A stretch of DNA of 63,240 nt from Rhodobacteraceae bacterium CG17_big_fil_post_rev_8_21_14_2_50_63_15 (GCA_002783205.1 PFEY01000014.1:1-63240); one strand, 5' to 3'; positions 8,178 to 18,827 are shown, numbered from the stretch's first letter. Made by a program: numbers and translations. The notes: generated by a model from the letters alone, not told the origin.

Positions 8178-9041
8178 ATGCAGGACAGGCTTGCCGCCGA
8201 TGCCGCCGCGATCCAGGGGCATTTCGATCGCGTATTGCTCGATTTCGGCACCGGTCCTGTGGCCGAGGCCATGCGCTATGCCACGCGCGGCGGCAAACGC
8301 ATTCGCGGCTTTCTGGTGAGGGAGAGCGCGCGCCTGCATGACGTGCCCGAGGCGGCGACGCTCTGGCCCGCCACCGGCATCGAGGCGCTTCATGCCTATT
8401 CCCTCGTGCATGATGACCTGCCCGCCATGGATGATGACGCGCTGCGCCGGGGCCAGCCCACGGTGCATGTCAAATGGGACGAGGCGACGGCGATTCTGGT
8501 GGGTGACGCGCTGCAATCTCTGGCCTTCGAGATGGTCGCGCATCCCGACTGCGGCCCGCCCGCGATCCGCGCCGATCTGGCGCTCAGCCTCGCACGGGCG
8601 GCAGGCGGGCAGGGGATGGTGCTGGGCCAGGCGCTCGACATCGCCGCCGAAACCGCCGCGCTGCCGCTCACGCTGGAGGCCATCACCACGTTGCAGGCGG
8701 CCAAGACCGGGGCGCTCATTCTTTGGGCCGCAACTGCCGGCGCGCGCATGGGCGGCGGCGATCTCGCGCCGCTTTCGGCCTATGCCCGCGCGCTTGGCCT
8801 GGCGTTCCAGATTCAGGACGACGTGATCGACGTGACCGGCGATGCCCATGCCGCGGGCAAGGCGGTGGGCAAGGATGCCGCGGCGGGCAAGGCAACCTTT
8901 GTCTCGCTTCTCGGCCTCGAAGGCGCGCGCGCCCGCGCTGCGGCGCTTGTTGACGCGGCCGACGATGCGCTATCTTGCTATGGGGCGCGGGCCGATGGCT
9001 TGCGCGCTCTTGCCCGCTTCGTTATCTCGCGCCAGAACTAG
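8178..9041 (+). CDS. ispA: Farnesyl/geranylgeranyl diphosphate synthase
   Basis: A 287-residue trans-isoprenyl diphosphate synthase. The first aspartate-rich motif is DDLPAMDDD (Asp79-Asp87) and the second is DDVIDVTGD (from Asp214). GGKRIRG near residue 38 binds isopentenyl diphosphate. The enzyme condenses IPP with DMAPP and GPP to make the C15 or C20 precursors of quinones, carotenoids and hopanoids. It starts five bases after xseB and is followed by dxs, so the operon couples supply and chain elongation of isoprenoids. Product chain length cannot be fixed from sequence alone. Confidence 0.93.
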   Translation: MQDRLAADAAAIQGHFDRVLLDFGTGPVAEAMRYATRGGKRIRGFLVRESARLHDVPEAATLWPATGIEALHAYSLVHDDLPAMDDDALRRGQPTVHVKWDEATAILVGDALQSLAFEMVAHPDCGPPAIRADLALSLARAAGGQGMVLGQALDIAAETAALPLTLEAITTLQAAKTGALILWAATAGARMGGGDLAPLSAYARALGLAFQIQDDVIDVTGDAHAAGKAVGKDAAAGKATFVSLLGLEGARARAAALVDAADDALSCYGARADGLRALARFVISRQN

Positions 9042-9063
9042 ACCTTCAGTCAGGGAGGGGTCC

Positions 9064-10992
9064 ATGCCCGACCGCCCGCAAACGCCGCTGCTCGATCAGG
9101 TTGCAAGCCCTGCGGATCTCAAACGCTTCTCGGATCCGCAACTGGTGCAACTGGCGAATGAACTGCGCGCCGAGACGATCTCGGCGGTCTCCAAGACCGG
9201 CGGGCATCTGGGCGCGGGCCTCGGCGTGGTCGAACTGACCGTGGCGCTGCACCATGTCTTTGATGCCCCCCGCGACAAGATCATCTGGGATGTCAGCCAC
9301 CAAAGCTATCCGCACAAGATCCTCACCGGTCGGCGCGACCGCATCCGCACGCTGCGGCAAAAGGACGGGCTGTCGGGCTTCACCAAACGCTCGGAATCGC
9401 CCTACGATCCCTTTGGCACGGCCCATAGTTCGACCTCGATCAGCGCGGCTCTGGGCTTTGCCGTAGCGCGTGACCTGGGCGGCAATTGCCCGACGGGCCT
9501 CGGCGATGCGATTGCGGTGATCGGCGACGGGGCGATGTCGGCGGGCATGGCCTTTGAGGCCATGAACAACGCAGGCCATCTGAAAAAGCGCCTGATCGTG
9601 ATCCTCAACGACAACGAGATGTCGATCGCGCCGCCGGTGGGCGCGCTCTCGACCTATCTCTCGCGGCTCTACGCCGGAGAGCCGTTTCAGGAATTGAAGG
9701 CCGCCGCCAAGGGGGCGATTTCGCTCTTGCCACCACCCTTTCAGGAGGGCGCGCGCCGCGCCAAGGACATGCTCAAGGGGCTGGCCGTCGGGGGCACGCT
9801 CTTTGAGGAACTGGGTTTCTCCTATGTCGGCCCCATCGACGGGCATGACATGGACCAACTGCTGCCGGTGCTGCGCACCGTCAAGGCGCGCGCCAGCGGG
9901 CCGATCCTGATCCACGTGCTGACCAAAAAGGGCAAGGGCTATGGCCCGGCCGAAAACGCCCGCGATGGCGGTCATGCGACGGCGAAGTTCGACGTCCTGA
10001 CCGGTGTGCAGCGCAAATCCCCCTCCAATGCGCCCAGTTACACGTCGGTCTTTGCCAAGGCGCTGCTGAGCCATGCCGCACAGGATGACAAGATCTGCGC
10101 CGTGACCGCCGCGATGCCCGATGGCACCGGGCTCAACCTCTTTGCCGAGCGCTACCCGTCGCGGCTCTTTGACGTGGGCATCGCCGAACAACACGCCGTG
10201 ACCTTCTCGGCGGGACTGGCGGCTGGCGGGCTCAAACCCTTTTGCGCGCTCTATTCCACCTTTCTGCAACGCGGCTACGATCAGGTCGTGCATGACGTGG
10301 CCATTCAACGCCTGCCGGTGCGTTTTGCCATTGATCGGGCGGGGCTTGTCGGGGCCGACGGGGCCACCCATGCGGGTGCCTTCGATATCGCCTTTCTCGC
10401 CAATCTGCCGGGTTTCGTGGTGATGGCCGCCGCCGATGAGGCGGACCTGGTGCATATGGTCGCGACGGCGGTGGCGCATGATGCAGGCCCCATCGCCTTT
10501 CGCTATCCGCGCGGCGAGGGGACCGGCGTCGAGATGCCCGAACGCGGACAACCGCTCGAAATCGGCAAGGGCCGGATCATCGAGGCGGGATCGCGCGTGG
10601 CGATCCTGTCATTCGGCACGCGACTATCGGAGGTGCTAAAGGCGTCCGAATCGCTGCGTGCGCGCGGCATCCGGCCGACCATCGCCGATGCCCGCTTTGC
10701 CAAGCCGCTCGATACGGCACTGATCCTCGATCTCGCGGCCACGCATGAGGCCCTGATCACGATCGAGGAGGGTGCCATTGGCGGGTTCGCAAGCCATGTC
10801 AGTCATTTACTGGCCGAAGCTCAGGTGTTTGACCGGGGCTTCAAGTTTCGCTCGATGGTGTTGCCGGACATCTTCATCGATCAGGCCAGCGCCGAGGACA
10901 TGTATGCCGTGGCCCGCCTCAACGCCGCCGATATCGAGGCGCGGGTGCTCGATGTGCTGGGCATCGCGCAGATCGCTGGCAAACGCGCCTGA
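9064..10992 (+). CDS. dxs: 1-deoxy-D-xylulose-5-phosphate synthase
   Basis: A 642-residue thiamine-diphosphate enzyme that condenses pyruvate and glyceraldehyde 3-phosphate, the first and controlling step of the MEP isoprenoid pathway. The ThDP-binding motif GDGAMSAG starts near residue 154. The catalytic Glu lies in [14 protein letters not shown], and the histidine in the early ISHQ-like segment [11 protein letters not shown] is present. The ATG at 9064 is preceded by GGGAGGGG. An in-frame upstream extension into ispA has no ribosome-binding site and is rejected. The length matches the family. Confidence 0.97.
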   Translation: MPDRPQTPLLDQVASPADLKRFSDPQLVQLANELRAETISAVSKTGGHLGAGLGVVELTVALHHVFDAPRDKIIWDVSHQSYPHKILTGRRDRIRTLRQKDGLSGFTKRSESPYDPFGTAHSSTSISAALGFAVARDLGGNCPTGLGDAIAVIGDGAMSAGMAFEAMNNAGHLKKRLIVILNDNEMSIAPPVGALSTYLSRLYAGEPFQELKAAAKGAISLLPPPFQEGARRAKDMLKGLAVGGTLFEELGFSYVGPIDGHDMDQLLPVLRTVKARASGPILIHVLTKKGKGYGPAENARDGGHATAKFDVLTGVQRKSPSNAPSYTSVFAKALLSHAAQDDKICAVTAAMPDGTGLNLFAERYPSRLFDVGIAEQHAVTFSAGLAAGGLKPFCALYSTFLQRGYDQVVHDVAIQRLPVRFAIDRAGLVGADGATHAGAFDIAFLANLPGFVVMAAADEADLVHMVATAVAHDAGPIAFRYPRGEGTGVEMPERGQPLEIGKGRIIEAGSRVAILSFGTRLSEVLKASESLRARGIRPTIADARFAKPLDTALILDLAATHEALITIEEGAIGGFASHVSHLLAEAQVFDRGFKFRSMVLPDIFIDQASAEDMYAVARLNAADIEARVLDVLGIAQIAGKRA

Positions 10993-11025
10993 AATCCCTA
11001 TCTTGAGGTGGGAAAGGAGCGCTCC

Positions 11026-12123
11026 ATGCCCCGTCTCGTCGCCCTTCTTCTCTGCCTGATTCAGACGTTTCCGGTCGGGGCCCTCGAGACGAGTGTCGGC
11101 CGGCTTGCCGTCACCAAGATGGCGGGCGGGCTGGAGGAACCCTGGGCGCTCGGCTTTCTGCCCGACGGCGGCGTGCTGATCACCGAACGCGGCGGACGGC
11201 TGCTGCTGCTCGAGCAAGGCCGTCTCGACCCGGTTCACGGCCTTCCCGAGGTCGCGGTGATCGGGCAGGGCGGGTTGCTCGACGTGCTGGTGCCAAGGGA
11301 TTTCGCGGCAACCGGGACGATCTATCTGACATTCGCCAAGTGGCAGTCCGGAAGGCCAAACGGCACGGGCACGGCGGTGGCGCGGGCGCGGCTCGATCCG
11401 CGCGGCCGCCAACTGACCGACTGGACCGAGATCTTCGAGCTGACCCCCGGATCGGCGGGCGGCGTCCATTTCGGATCGCGGCTGGTCGAGGGGCCGGATG
11501 GCACTCTCTTTGTCACCATCGGCGAGCGCGGCGAAGCCGACGCGGCCCAGGATCTCGGGCGCGAGAACGGCTCGGTCATCCGCATCGCTCGCGATGGTGG
11601 CATCCCCGAGGACAACCCCTTTCTCGCAACGCCCGGCGCGCGACCGGCGATCTGGTCCTATGGCCACCGCAACCCGCAGGGTGCGGCGCTTGACGCCGCG
11701 GGCGCGCTCTGGGTCGTCGAACATGGCGCCAAGGGGGGCGACGAGGTCAATCTTATCCGCCGCGGGGCCAATTACGGCTGGCCGGTGATCTCCTATGGCA
11801 CGCATTACTCCGGCAAGCCGATTGGCGAGGGGGCCCACAAGCCGGGCATGGAGCAACCCGCCTTCTACTGGGATCCCTCCATCGCTCCCTCCGGCATGAT
11901 GATCTATTCGGGCCGTCTTTGGCCGGAGTGGCAGGGCGACATCTTTGTCGGGTCGCTCAAGTTCGACCTGATCTCGCGGCTCTCCGGCATGCCGCTTGCC
12001 GAGGCCGAGCGCCTTCATGCCCCCGAGACCGATCGCGTCCGCGACATCCGCGAGGCGCCCGATGGCAGTATCTGGTTTCTGAGCGTGGGCAACGGCGCGG
12101 CCTATCGCATCACGCCAGAGTGA
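11026..12123 (+). CDS. PQQ-dependent soluble aldose sugar dehydrogenase family protein
   Basis: A 365-residue periplasmic beta-propeller protein of the GDH-B/YliI (Asd) family. Residues 1-21 form a signal peptide ending GALE. Family landmarks include EEPWALGFLPDG, GGVHFGSRL, FVTIGERG, YGHRNPQGAAL and WVVEHGAKGGDEVN, the last containing residues known to bind PQQ and calcium in relatives. It should oxidise aldoses or other polyols in the periplasm. The ATG at 11026 follows AAAGGAG (11013-11019); the earlier GTG would put that site inside the gene. No PQQ synthesis genes are in the window. Confidence 0.85.
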   Translation: MPRLVALLLCLIQTFPVGALETSVGRLAVTKMAGGLEEPWALGFLPDGGVLITERGGRLLLLEQGRLDPVHGLPEVAVIGQGGLLDVLVPRDFAATGTIYLTFAKWQSGRPNGTGTAVARARLDPRGRQLTDWTEIFELTPGSAGGVHFGSRLVEGPDGTLFVTIGERGEADAAQDLGRENGSVIRIARDGGIPEDNPFLATPGARPAIWSYGHRNPQGAALDAAGALWVVEHGAKGGDEVNLIRRGANYGWPVISYGTHYSGKPIGEGAHKPGMEQPAFYWDPSIAPSGMMIYSGRLWPEWQGDIFVGSLKFDLISRLSGMPLAEAERLHAPETDRVRDIREAPDGSIWFLSVGNGAAYRITPE

Positions 12124-12125
12124 TC

Positions 12126-12147
12126 TTTCATCGTTCCAAAAATACTC
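12126..12147 (+). repeat. 22-bp intergenic repeat, copy 1
   Basis: This copy reads TTTCATCGTTCC, then AA, then AAATACTC, three bases after the sugar dehydrogenase stop. Related copies lie at 16552-16573 (inverted) and 30198-30219. The three share about 19 of 22 positions. Confidence 0.6.
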
Positions 12148-12164
12148 GAAAAACCAGACCTGCC

Positions 12165-13169
12165 TCAGACCGACAGGCGCGAGGTATGCGCGCCGCGCTC
12201 ACGATAGGGTGTGGTGTCGTAATGCGCCCGGTAGCATTTCGAGAAATGTGACGGCGAGGCAAAGCCGCAGGCCAGCGCCACGTTGATCACCGTCATGTCG
12301 GTCTGCATCAGCAGGTTGCGCGCCTTTTGCAGCCGGAGTTCCATGTAATAGCGCTTGGGGCTGCGGCTGAGATAGCGGCGAAAAAGCCGCTCAAGCTGGC
12401 GGGTGGACATGCCGACGTCACGCGCGAGGACGGAGGGGCTGATCGGCTCCTCGATATGGCTTTCCATCATCTGGATGACCTGGCTCAGCTTGGGATGGCG
12501 CACCCCGATGCGGGTCGGCACCGACAGGCGCTGGGTGTCCTGATCGGTGCGGATCGAAGAATAGATCTGCTGATCGGCCACCGCATTGGCCAGCCTCTCG
12601 CCGTGATCATCTGCGATGATGTTGAGCATCAGATCGATCGACGAGGTGCCGCCCGCCGTGGTCATGCGGTTGCCGTCGATGACAAAGACCGATTTGGTCA
12701 GGTGCACATCGTCGAATTCCTCGAGAAAGCTGTCGTGGTTTTCCCAATGGATCGTCGCGCGCTTGCCATCCAGCAGACCGGCCCGCGCCAGCACATAGGC
12801 GGCGGTGCACAGCCCGCCGATCTTGAGCCCCTTGCGTGCCTCGCGCCGGAGCCAGTTCAGGATGCGTTTGGTGGCGGCCACCTGCACGTCCACGCCGCCA
12901 CAGACCAGCACGATGTCATCGCGATTCAACGCGCTCAGTGGAAAATCAAGGTGAAACAGCACGCCCGCCGAGCACGCGACCACATCATCGGAGTCCCCCG
13001 TCAGGGCCCAACTGTAAAGTGGTTCTTCGGCCATCCGGTTGGCGATGCGCAGGCATTCTACGGCAGAGGCAAAGCTGAGCAGCGTGAATTTGTCGAGCAG
13101 CACAAAGACAAAGCGCTTTGGCGCTTTGGGCGGGCTGACCTCTATCTTTCCGGCTTCAGGCGTCATCAC
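12165..13169 (-). CDS. GlxA-family transcriptional regulator (DJ-1/PfpI plus AraC HTH)
   Basis: A 334-residue protein with an N-terminal class I amidotransferase-like domain (about residues 18-180, with GGLCTAAYVLARAG at the nucleophile-elbow position). A C-terminal AraC-type double helix-turn-helix spans about residues 225-325 and includes ARDVGMSTRQLERLFRRY and the final ACGFASPSHFSKCYR. Relatives in this group control catabolism of glycine betaine, carnitine, arginine or polyamines. No obvious target operon is adjacent, so its inducer is unknown. It is convergent with the sugar dehydrogenase gene. Confidence 0.85.
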   Translation of the reverse strand: MMTPEAGKIEVSPPKAPKRFVFVLLDKFTLLSFASAVECLRIANRMAEEPLYSWALTGDSDDVVACSAGVLFHLDFPLSALNRDDIVLVCGGVDVQVAATKRILNWLRREARKGLKIGGLCTAAYVLARAGLLDGKRATIHWENHDSFLEEFDDVHLTKSVFVIDGNRMTTAGGTSSIDLMLNIIADDHGERLANAVADQQIYSSIRTDQDTQRLSVPTRIGVRHPKLSQVIQMMESHIEEPISPSVLARDVGMSTRQLERLFRRYLSRSPKRYYMELRLQKARNLLMQTDMTVINVALACGFASPSHFSKCYRAHYDTTPYRERGAHTSRLSV

Positions 13170-13337
13170 AAACCGAATCCCTGACCCTGTCGTGTTGTCT
13201 CGCGTCTGTCACGAAACGGTTGTGATTGACAAGAGATGAGGGCGTCTTTGCCGGGATTTCCTGCAATACCCATATGGTCACTTGGGAGTGGTTTCAGTAT
13301 AGACAGATTTCAGACTGCGGAAAAGTGGAGACGGATC

Positions 13338-14708
13338 ATGACGGACTGGCAAAAATCGGACTGGCGCGCGAAGCCGCGGGTGCAGATGCCTGATTATCCT
13401 GATCCGGCTGCGCTCGCGGCGGTCGAGGCGCGTCTGCGACAATACCCTCCCCTGGTTTTTGCCGGTGAGGCGCGGCGTCTGAAATCACAGCTTGGGGCGG
13501 CCTCGCGGGGCGAGGCGTTTCTGCTTCAGGGCGGGGACTGTGCCGAGGCCTTCGATCAGTTCTCGGCCGATGCAATTCGCGACACGTTCAAGGTCATGCT
13601 GCAAATGGCAATGGTGCTGACCTATGGCGCCAAGGTGCCGGTCGTGAAGGTGGGCCGCATGGCCGGCCAGTTTGCCAAGCCGCGCTCGGCGCCGACCGAG
13701 GTGATCGAGGGCGTGGAACTGCCCAGCTATCGCGGCGACATCATCAACGAATTGGCCTTCACGCCCGAGGCCCGTATTCCGAACCCGGAAAAGATGTTGC
13801 AGGCTTATACTCAGGCCGCCGCCACGCTCAACCTCCTGCGCGCGTTTTCAACCGGCGGCTATGCCGATGTGCATCAGGTGCATGCCTGGACGCTGGGATT
13901 CACCGAGAGCGAGAAGGCCGCGAAATACCGCGACATGGCCAATCATATCTCGGATGCGCTCGATTTCATGAAGGCCGCGGGGATCGACAGCGACAGCGCG
14001 CACACGCTGCGCACGGTTGATTTCTACACCTCGCACGAGGGCCTGCTTCTGGAATATGAAGAGGCGCTCTGCCGGCTCGATTCAACCTCTGGCAAATGGC
14101 TGGCGGGGTCAGGCCACATGCTCTGGATCGGCGACCGAACGCGCCAACCCGAGGGGGCGCATGTCGAATTCCTGCGCGGGGTTCTCAATCCGATCGGTCT
14201 CAAATGCGGGCCGAGCATGACCTCTGAGGATCTCAAGCGCCTGCTCGCCACGCTCAACCCCAGAAACGACGCCGGGCGCCTCACGCTGATCGCGCGGTTC
14301 GGGGCGGGCAAGGTCGCCGAAAACCTGCCACGCCTTATCCGCACGGTGCAGGCCGAGGGGGCCAGCGTCCTGTGGGTCTGCGATCCGATGCATGGCAACA
14401 CGATCAAATCGGCCAGCGGCTACAAGACCCGCCCCTTTGAGTCGGTGCTGCGCGAGGTGCGCGACTTCTTTGCCATTCACAAATCCGAGGGCACGATCCC
14501 TGGTGGCGTCCATTTCGAGATGACGGGTCAGGACGTGACCGAATGCACCGGCGGGATGCGGGCCTTGTCGGACGAAAATCTGAGTGCCCGCTATCACACC
14601 GCCTGCGATCCGCGCCTCAATGCCAGCCAATCACTCGAACTGGCCTTTCTTGTGGCCGAGGAACTGTCGGTCCTGCGGCTCGACCGTCAGCAGGCGGAGG
14701 CGGTCTGA
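13338..14708 (+). CDS. aroG: 3-deoxy-7-phosphoheptulonate synthase, class II (plant type)
   Basis: A 456-residue first enzyme of the shikimate pathway, condensing phosphoenolpyruvate and erythrose 4-phosphate. Class II features are visible: [11 protein letters not shown] with the metal-ligand Cys68, the central [21 protein letters not shown] and the terminal [15 protein letters not shown]. It is unrelated in sequence to E. coli AroF/G/H. The ATG at 13338 follows GTGGAG; the longer frame from 13236 overlaps the promoter region of the divergent regulator and is unlikely to be translated. aroQ of the same pathway is at 25986. Confidence 0.95.
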   Translation: MTDWQKSDWRAKPRVQMPDYPDPAALAAVEARLRQYPPLVFAGEARRLKSQLGAASRGEAFLLQGGDCAEAFDQFSADAIRDTFKVMLQMAMVLTYGAKVPVVKVGRMAGQFAKPRSAPTEVIEGVELPSYRGDIINELAFTPEARIPNPEKMLQAYTQAAATLNLLRAFSTGGYADVHQVHAWTLGFTESEKAAKYRDMANHISDALDFMKAAGIDSDSAHTLRTVDFYTSHEGLLLEYEEALCRLDSTSGKWLAGSGHMLWIGDRTRQPEGAHVEFLRGVLNPIGLKCGPSMTSEDLKRLLATLNPRNDAGRLTLIARFGAGKVAENLPRLIRTVQAEGASVLWVCDPMHGNTIKSASGYKTRPFESVLREVRDFFAIHKSEGTIPGGVHFEMTGQDVTECTGGMRALSDENLSARYHTACDPRLNASQSLELAFLVAEELSVLRLDRQQAEAV

Positions 14709-14723
14709 GCCAGAACGGACGGT

Positions 14724-15377
14724 CTATTTCACCACCCGAAGATGGGTGCGGCAGCGCAGCACCGTCGAGTCCTGCATCGCGGCCCCGCCATGCAGCGCGC
14801 GCAGCGGCGTGGTGGCCGCGCCGCTCAGTGCCTCCATCCGCGCCGCCACGATCTCGAACCGGCGGGACGGGCGGCCGATCTGGCCACTGGTCACGAAACA
14901 CCCCAAGGCGCGCGATACGTCGCCCAGATCGCTGCGCAGCGGCAGCAGGATCAGCGTGCCGGTCATGTCTGGCCGTCCCACACCGGCGCGGCTGCGCAGG
15001 TCCATCCTGAGCGCCGCCGGGGCCTCGAAGAGATCGACCAGCCGCAGGGCAAAATCGTCGCGCGCGGCAGGGGCGATGAAGCTGCTCAATGGCATACCGC
15101 GCACTTCCATGCCCATAAGCTCGCTCAGATGCTGGCCCGCGATCCGAAGCCGCGTGACCCCCGGTGCGATTCGTTCGGCGATGAAGGCGTTGGGCAGCAA
15201 GGCGTCGATTCGGCGCGGGTCGATATCCGATCGGCGCGGCACGACATGGCCCTTGCGCATGCTCTCCCAATAGCTGCGGAAGGCGTGCAGCTGGACGGAC
15301 CGTCCCTCCTGCTGACGTCCCTCCTGCTGACGTCCCTCGCGCGTCTCGGTCAGCGTCCGCGTGCTATCGTCCAACAT
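14724..15377 (-). CDS. PAS-domain protein (PAS_5-like) of unknown role
   Basis: A 217-residue protein with a single PAS-like domain at about residues 45-180 (GxGVTRLRIAGQHLSELMGMEVRGMP, FFxAP-like segment) and no output domain. Proteins of this family are frequent in Rhodobacteraceae and unassigned. The N-terminus carries an in-frame pentapeptide repeat EGRQQ-EGRQQ-EGR caused by a 15-bp tandem DNA repeat at 15301-15338. It starts at ATG 15377 after AAAGGG. It is convergent with the DAHP synthase gene. Confidence 0.7.
   Translation of the reverse strand: MLDDSTRTLTETREGRQQEGRQQEGRSVQLHAFRSYWESMRKGHVVPRRSDIDPRRIDALLPNAFIAERIAPGVTRLRIAGQHLSELMGMEVRGMPLSSFIAPAARDDFALRLVDLFEAPAALRMDLRSRAGVGRPDMTGTLILLPLRSDLGDVSRALGCFVTSGQIGRPSRRFEIVAARMEALSGAATTPLRALHGGAAMQDSTVLRCRTHLRVVK
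15301..15338. repeat. 15-bp tandem repeat, about 2.5 copies
   Basis: The unit CGTCCCTCCTGCTGA occurs at 15301-15315 and 15316-15330, followed by a partial CGTCCCTC. It lies within the N-terminal coding region of the PAS protein and preserves the frame. Confidence 0.85.
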
Positions 15378-15625
15378 CGTCTTACCCTTTCAAAACGCGA
15401 TTGCGTTAAACCTGATCATCGCGCGGGCCCCTTTAGACCGAGCCTTGAACCCGTGCTCTGCCATCCTGCGATGCAGGCAATCTGCCACAAGACCGGAGCG
15501 ATTTGTCTAAAAATCGAATCGATTGGTTAACCACCGGGCAAGCGCCCGTGACGCGGCCGCGCTTGCCAGTCGGGCGAGCAATGGCTAGGACAGGGCAGAG
15601 CCGGAGCACAGGGAGCCTGACCCGC

Positions 15626-16516
15626 ATGATCCAGTCGATGACCGCCTTTGCCACCGCCAAGGGCGGACATGCGGGCCAGAGCTGGGTCTGGGAAATGCGC
15701 AGCGTCAATGGCAAGGGCCTCGATCTGCGGCTCCGTCTGCCCGAAGGCATCGACGGGCTGGAGGCCGGGTTGCGCGCGGCGCTCGATCGCACGCTGGCGC
15801 GCGGCAATGTCAGTCTCACGCTCAAACTCCAGAGCACCGCGCCGGTCGGCGCGCGCAACCTCAACAGCGCCGTGCTCGACGCCGTGCTTCAGGCCATGGC
15901 CGAGGTTGAAAGCCGCGCCATGGAGGTCGGCGTATCGCTTGCGCCCGCCACCGCCGCCGACGTGCTCGGTCTCCCCGGCGTGCTCGAGAACCGGGAGGGG
16001 GGGGACGATGCAGGCGACCTCGGTCGCGTCCTGCTGGCGGATTTCGAGTCTGTGCTCGAAAGTTTCATCGCCATGCGCCAGAGCGAGGGTGCCGCGCTCG
16101 CGATGGTGCTGAGCGCACAGGTGAACGAGATCGCACGACTGACGGATGAGGCCCGCGCGCTGCTTGACAGCCGCTCGGCGGAGATTGCCCGCAGTCACCG
16201 CGCCGCGCTCTCGCGCGTGATCGAGACCGCAGCGGATGTCGATTCCGGGCGCGTCGCGCAGGAACTGGCGCTTCTGGCGGTGAAACTCGACGTGACCGAA
16301 GAGCTTGACCGTTTGCGGGCGCATGTCGCGGCCGCGCGTGCGTTGCTTGCCAAGGGCTCGCCGATGGGCCGCAAGCTGGATTTTCTCACCCAGGAATTCA
16401 ACCGCGAGGCCAACACTCTGTGTTCCAAGGCCCAACATCCGGGCCTGACCATGGTCGGGCTTGCGCTGAAGGCGGTGATCGACCAGATGCGCGAACAGGT
16501 GCAGAATGTGGAATGA
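15626..16516 (+). CDS. yicC: YicC-family endoribonuclease/stress-induced protein
   Basis: A 296-residue protein starting MIQSMTAFATAKG with the conserved EMRSVNGKGLDLRLRLP block and a C-terminal DUF1732-like end (KLDFLTQEFNREANTLCSK...). E. coli YicC has been linked to small-RNA turnover and endoribonuclease activity. The ATG at 15626 follows GGGAG (15611-15615). It is immediately upstream of gmk, the usual proteobacterial partner. Confidence 0.93.
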   Translation: MIQSMTAFATAKGGHAGQSWVWEMRSVNGKGLDLRLRLPEGIDGLEAGLRAALDRTLARGNVSLTLKLQSTAPVGARNLNSAVLDAVLQAMAEVESRAMEVGVSLAPATAADVLGLPGVLENREGGDDAGDLGRVLLADFESVLESFIAMRQSEGAALAMVLSAQVNEIARLTDEARALLDSRSAEIARSHRAALSRVIETAADVDSGRVAQELALLAVKLDVTEELDRLRAHVAAARALLAKGSPMGRKLDFLTQEFNREANTLCSKAQHPGLTMVGLALKAVIDQMREQVQNVE

Positions 16517-16551
16517 TGGCGGCGGGCGGTCACGGCGGCACCGGCGGATCC

Positions 16552-16573
16552 GAGTATTTATGGAACGATGAAA
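16552..16573 (-). repeat. 22-bp intergenic repeat, copy 2 (inverted)
   Basis: On the minus strand this copy reads TTTCATCGTTCC, then AT, then AAATACTC. It lies in the yicC-gmk gap, in opposite orientation to the flanking genes, unlike copies 1 and 3, which follow genes in the same direction. Confidence 0.6.
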
Positions 16574-16614
16574 AGCGTCCTGCAAGGAATTGAAACAAAA
16601 GAAAGAGCACGGTG

Positions 16615-17256
16615 ATGAACCAGCGTCGGGGCCTCTTGATCATTCTCTCCTCGCCCTCGGGGGCAGGCAAATCCACGCTGTCGCGACGGCTGCGCGCGTG
16701 GGATCCGACGATCACCTTCTCGGTATCGGCCACAACGCGGTCGCCGCGCGAAGGGGAGCTGGACGGGACGGATTACCATTTTCTGACGAATGACCGCTTC
16801 AAGCGCGAGGTCGCGACGGGTGGAATGCTTGAACATGCGCATGTCTTTGGCAATTTCTACGGCAGCCCGCGCGCCCCGGTGCAGGCGGCGATTGACGCTG
16901 GACGCGACGTGCTCTTTGACATTGATTGGCAGGGGGCGCAGCAGATCCGCAACTCGGGTCTGGGAGAGCTTACCCTCTCGATCTTCCTGTTGCCGCCCTC
17001 AATCCGCGAGTTGCATCACCGCCTCGAAACCCGCGGACAGGACGCACCAGAGGTCATCGCCAAGCGCATGGAAAAGAGCTGGGACGAGATCAGTCACTGG
17101 GATGGCTATGATTTCGTTCTGGTCAATGACTCTCTGGACGTGACCGAGGCGCGCCTGAGAACCATCATCGAAGCAACGCGCCTGCGCCGCAGCCAGCAAC
17201 CCTGGCTGATTGAGCATGTGCGTGCCTTGCAGACAGAATTCGAGGAGAGACAATGA
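16615..17256 (+). CDS. gmk: Guanylate kinase
   Basis: A 213-residue enzyme phosphorylating GMP to GDP. The P-loop [10 protein letters not shown] lies at about residues 12-21, the GMP-binding segment [17 protein letters not shown] follows, and the [10 protein letters not shown] motif is present. The start is ATG 16615; a GTG immediately before it is possible. The stop overlaps the next start as ATGA, coupling it to the gamma-carbonic anhydrase gene. Confidence 0.96.
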   Translation: MNQRRGLLIILSSPSGAGKSTLSRRLRAWDPTITFSVSATTRSPREGELDGTDYHFLTNDRFKREVATGGMLEHAHVFGNFYGSPRAPVQAAIDAGRDVLFDIDWQGAQQIRNSGLGELTLSIFLLPPSIRELHHRLETRGQDAPEVIAKRMEKSWDEISHWDGYDFVLVNDSLDVTEARLRTIIEATRLRRSQQPWLIEHVRALQTEFEERQ

Positions 17257-17774
17257 CAGTTTATGCGCTGGAGGGGCACCGCCCGTTGATCGCCGAGGAT
17301 ACCTGGGTTGCGCCCGATGCCAATCTGATCGGCAAGGTGGTGCTGGACACGGGGGCGTCGGTCTGGTTTGGCTGCACACTGCGCGGCGACAACGAAGTGA
17401 TTCATGTCGGTGCGGGCAGCAATGTGCAGGAGAATTGTGTCATGCACACCGACATGGGCTATCCGTTGGTGATCGGCGCGGGCTGCACGATTGGTCACAA
17501 GGCGATGCTGCATGGCTGCATCATCGGCGAGAACTCTCTCATCGGGATGGGGGCCGCGGTGCTCAACGGGGCACGCATCGGGCGCAATTGCCTGATCGGC
17601 GCGGGGGCTCTGATCACCGAAGGCAAGGAGATTCCCGACGGAAGCCTCGTCATGGGCGCGCCGGGCCGCGTTGTGCGCAGCCTTGACGCTGCTGCCATCG
17701 ACGGCCTGCGGGCCAGTGCGTTGCATTATCAACATAACATGCGCCGGTTTCGCGCGGGGCTCACGGTGCTCTGA
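17253..17774 (+). CDS. Gamma-carbonic anhydrase family protein
   Basis: A 173-residue left-handed beta-helix protein of hexapeptide repeats (such as [16 protein letters not shown]). The three zinc-binding histidines are present: His65 (VMHTDMG), His82 (IGHKAM) and His87 (MLHGC). It therefore could hydrate CO2, though relatives (YrdA, PaaY, CaiE type) are often of unknown substrate and some are thioesterases. It overlaps gmk by four bases and is followed after six bases by phoR. Confidence 0.88.
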   Translation: MTVYALEGHRPLIAEDTWVAPDANLIGKVVLDTGASVWFGCTLRGDNEVIHVGAGSNVQENCVMHTDMGYPLVIGAGCTIGHKAMLHGCIIGENSLIGMGAAVLNGARIGRNCLIGAGALITEGKEIPDGSLVMGAPGRVVRSLDAAAIDGLRASALHYQHNMRRFRAGLTVL

Positions 17775-17780
17775 GGTGCA

Positions 17781-18827
17781 ATGACGGGTCTTGGATCGGT
17801 TCTGGCAGGGGTTCCGTTGGCGGCGATTGTGATCGGCCGCGACGAACGAATCCTGGCGGCAAATCCTGCCGCTTGCGATCTGCTGGGGCAGGGACTGGAG
17901 GGGCGACATCTGCTGACGGCGCTGCGCCAACCGGACGTGCTGGAGGCGATCGAGGCGAGCCTGCGCGATCAGCAGCCGCGCAAGATTACCTACCAGACTT
18001 CCGAGGCGGGGCGGGACAGCAGCTTTCAAGTGCATGTGGGCCCTGTCGAAACGTCGGACGCCCGCGGCACATTGGTCTGTTTCGAGGATCTGACCGAACG
18101 CGAACAGGCAGCGCAGATGCGGCGCGATTTTGTCGCCAATGTCAGCCACGAGTTGCGCACGCCTCTCACCGCGTTGATCGGATTCATCGAGACCCTGCAA
18201 GGCCCCGCGCGTCACGATCAGGCCGCCATCGACCGATTTCTGGGGATCATGCAATCCGAGGCGGCCCGGATGGAACGCCTGGTGCGGGATCTCTTGTCCC
18301 TCAGTCGTGTCGAAAGCGAAGAGCGTGTGCGGCCGCGTGATGCCGTAGATCTGGCATCGGTGATCAGTTCGGTTCTGCACGCACTGCGTCCGCTCGCGCG
18401 GGACCGGGGATGCGAAATCAGTTTCGACGCGCCCGACGGCATGATCGTGCGCGGTCATGATGACCAGCTTCAGCAGGTGTTCACCAACCTGATCGAGAAT
18501 GCAATCAAGTATGGTGGCAAGAACAACCACATCACCATCACGCTTGAAGGTCTCCTGCGCGACGCAACCCTGCGCGCACCAGTCATTCTGGCACGGGTGC
18601 GCGATCAGGGTCCGGGGATCGATCCGCTGCATATCCCCCGCCTCACCGAACGGTTCTACCGCGTCGATACGCATCGGTCGCGCGAGATGGGGGGCACGGG
18701 CCTTGGCCTTGCCATCGTCAAGCATATCGTCAACCGCCACCGGGGAAGATTGCGAATCGCGTCAACCCCCGGCGAGGGCAGTGAATTCACGGTGATTCTG
18801 CCGCAATGGGAAAGAACCGAAGGTTGA
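17781..18827 (+). CDS. phoR: Phosphate regulon sensor histidine kinase
   Basis: A 348-residue kinase with an N-terminal PAS domain (residues 5-105) and then a HisKA domain with phospho-acceptor His123 in FVANVSHELRTPLTAL. A HATPase domain follows, with NLIENAIKYGG, DQGPGI and TGLGLAIVKH. No transmembrane segment precedes the PAS domain, so it appears cytoplasmic, unlike E. coli PhoR. The pairing with phoU and phoB downstream supports the assignment. It should autophosphorylate under phosphate limitation and activate PhoB. Confidence 0.88.
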   Translation: MTGLGSVLAGVPLAAIVIGRDERILAANPAACDLLGQGLEGRHLLTALRQPDVLEAIEASLRDQQPRKITYQTSEAGRDSSFQVHVGPVETSDARGTLVCFEDLTEREQAAQMRRDFVANVSHELRTPLTALIGFIETLQGPARHDQAAIDRFLGIMQSEAARMERLVRDLLSLSRVESEERVRPRDAVDLASVISSVLHALRPLARDRGCEISFDAPDGMIVRGHDDQLQQVFTNLIENAIKYGGKNNHITITLEGLLRDATLRAPVILARVRDQGPGIDPLHIPRLTERFYRVDTHRSREMGGTGLGLAIVKHIVNRHRGRLRIASTPGEGSEFTVILPQWERTEG

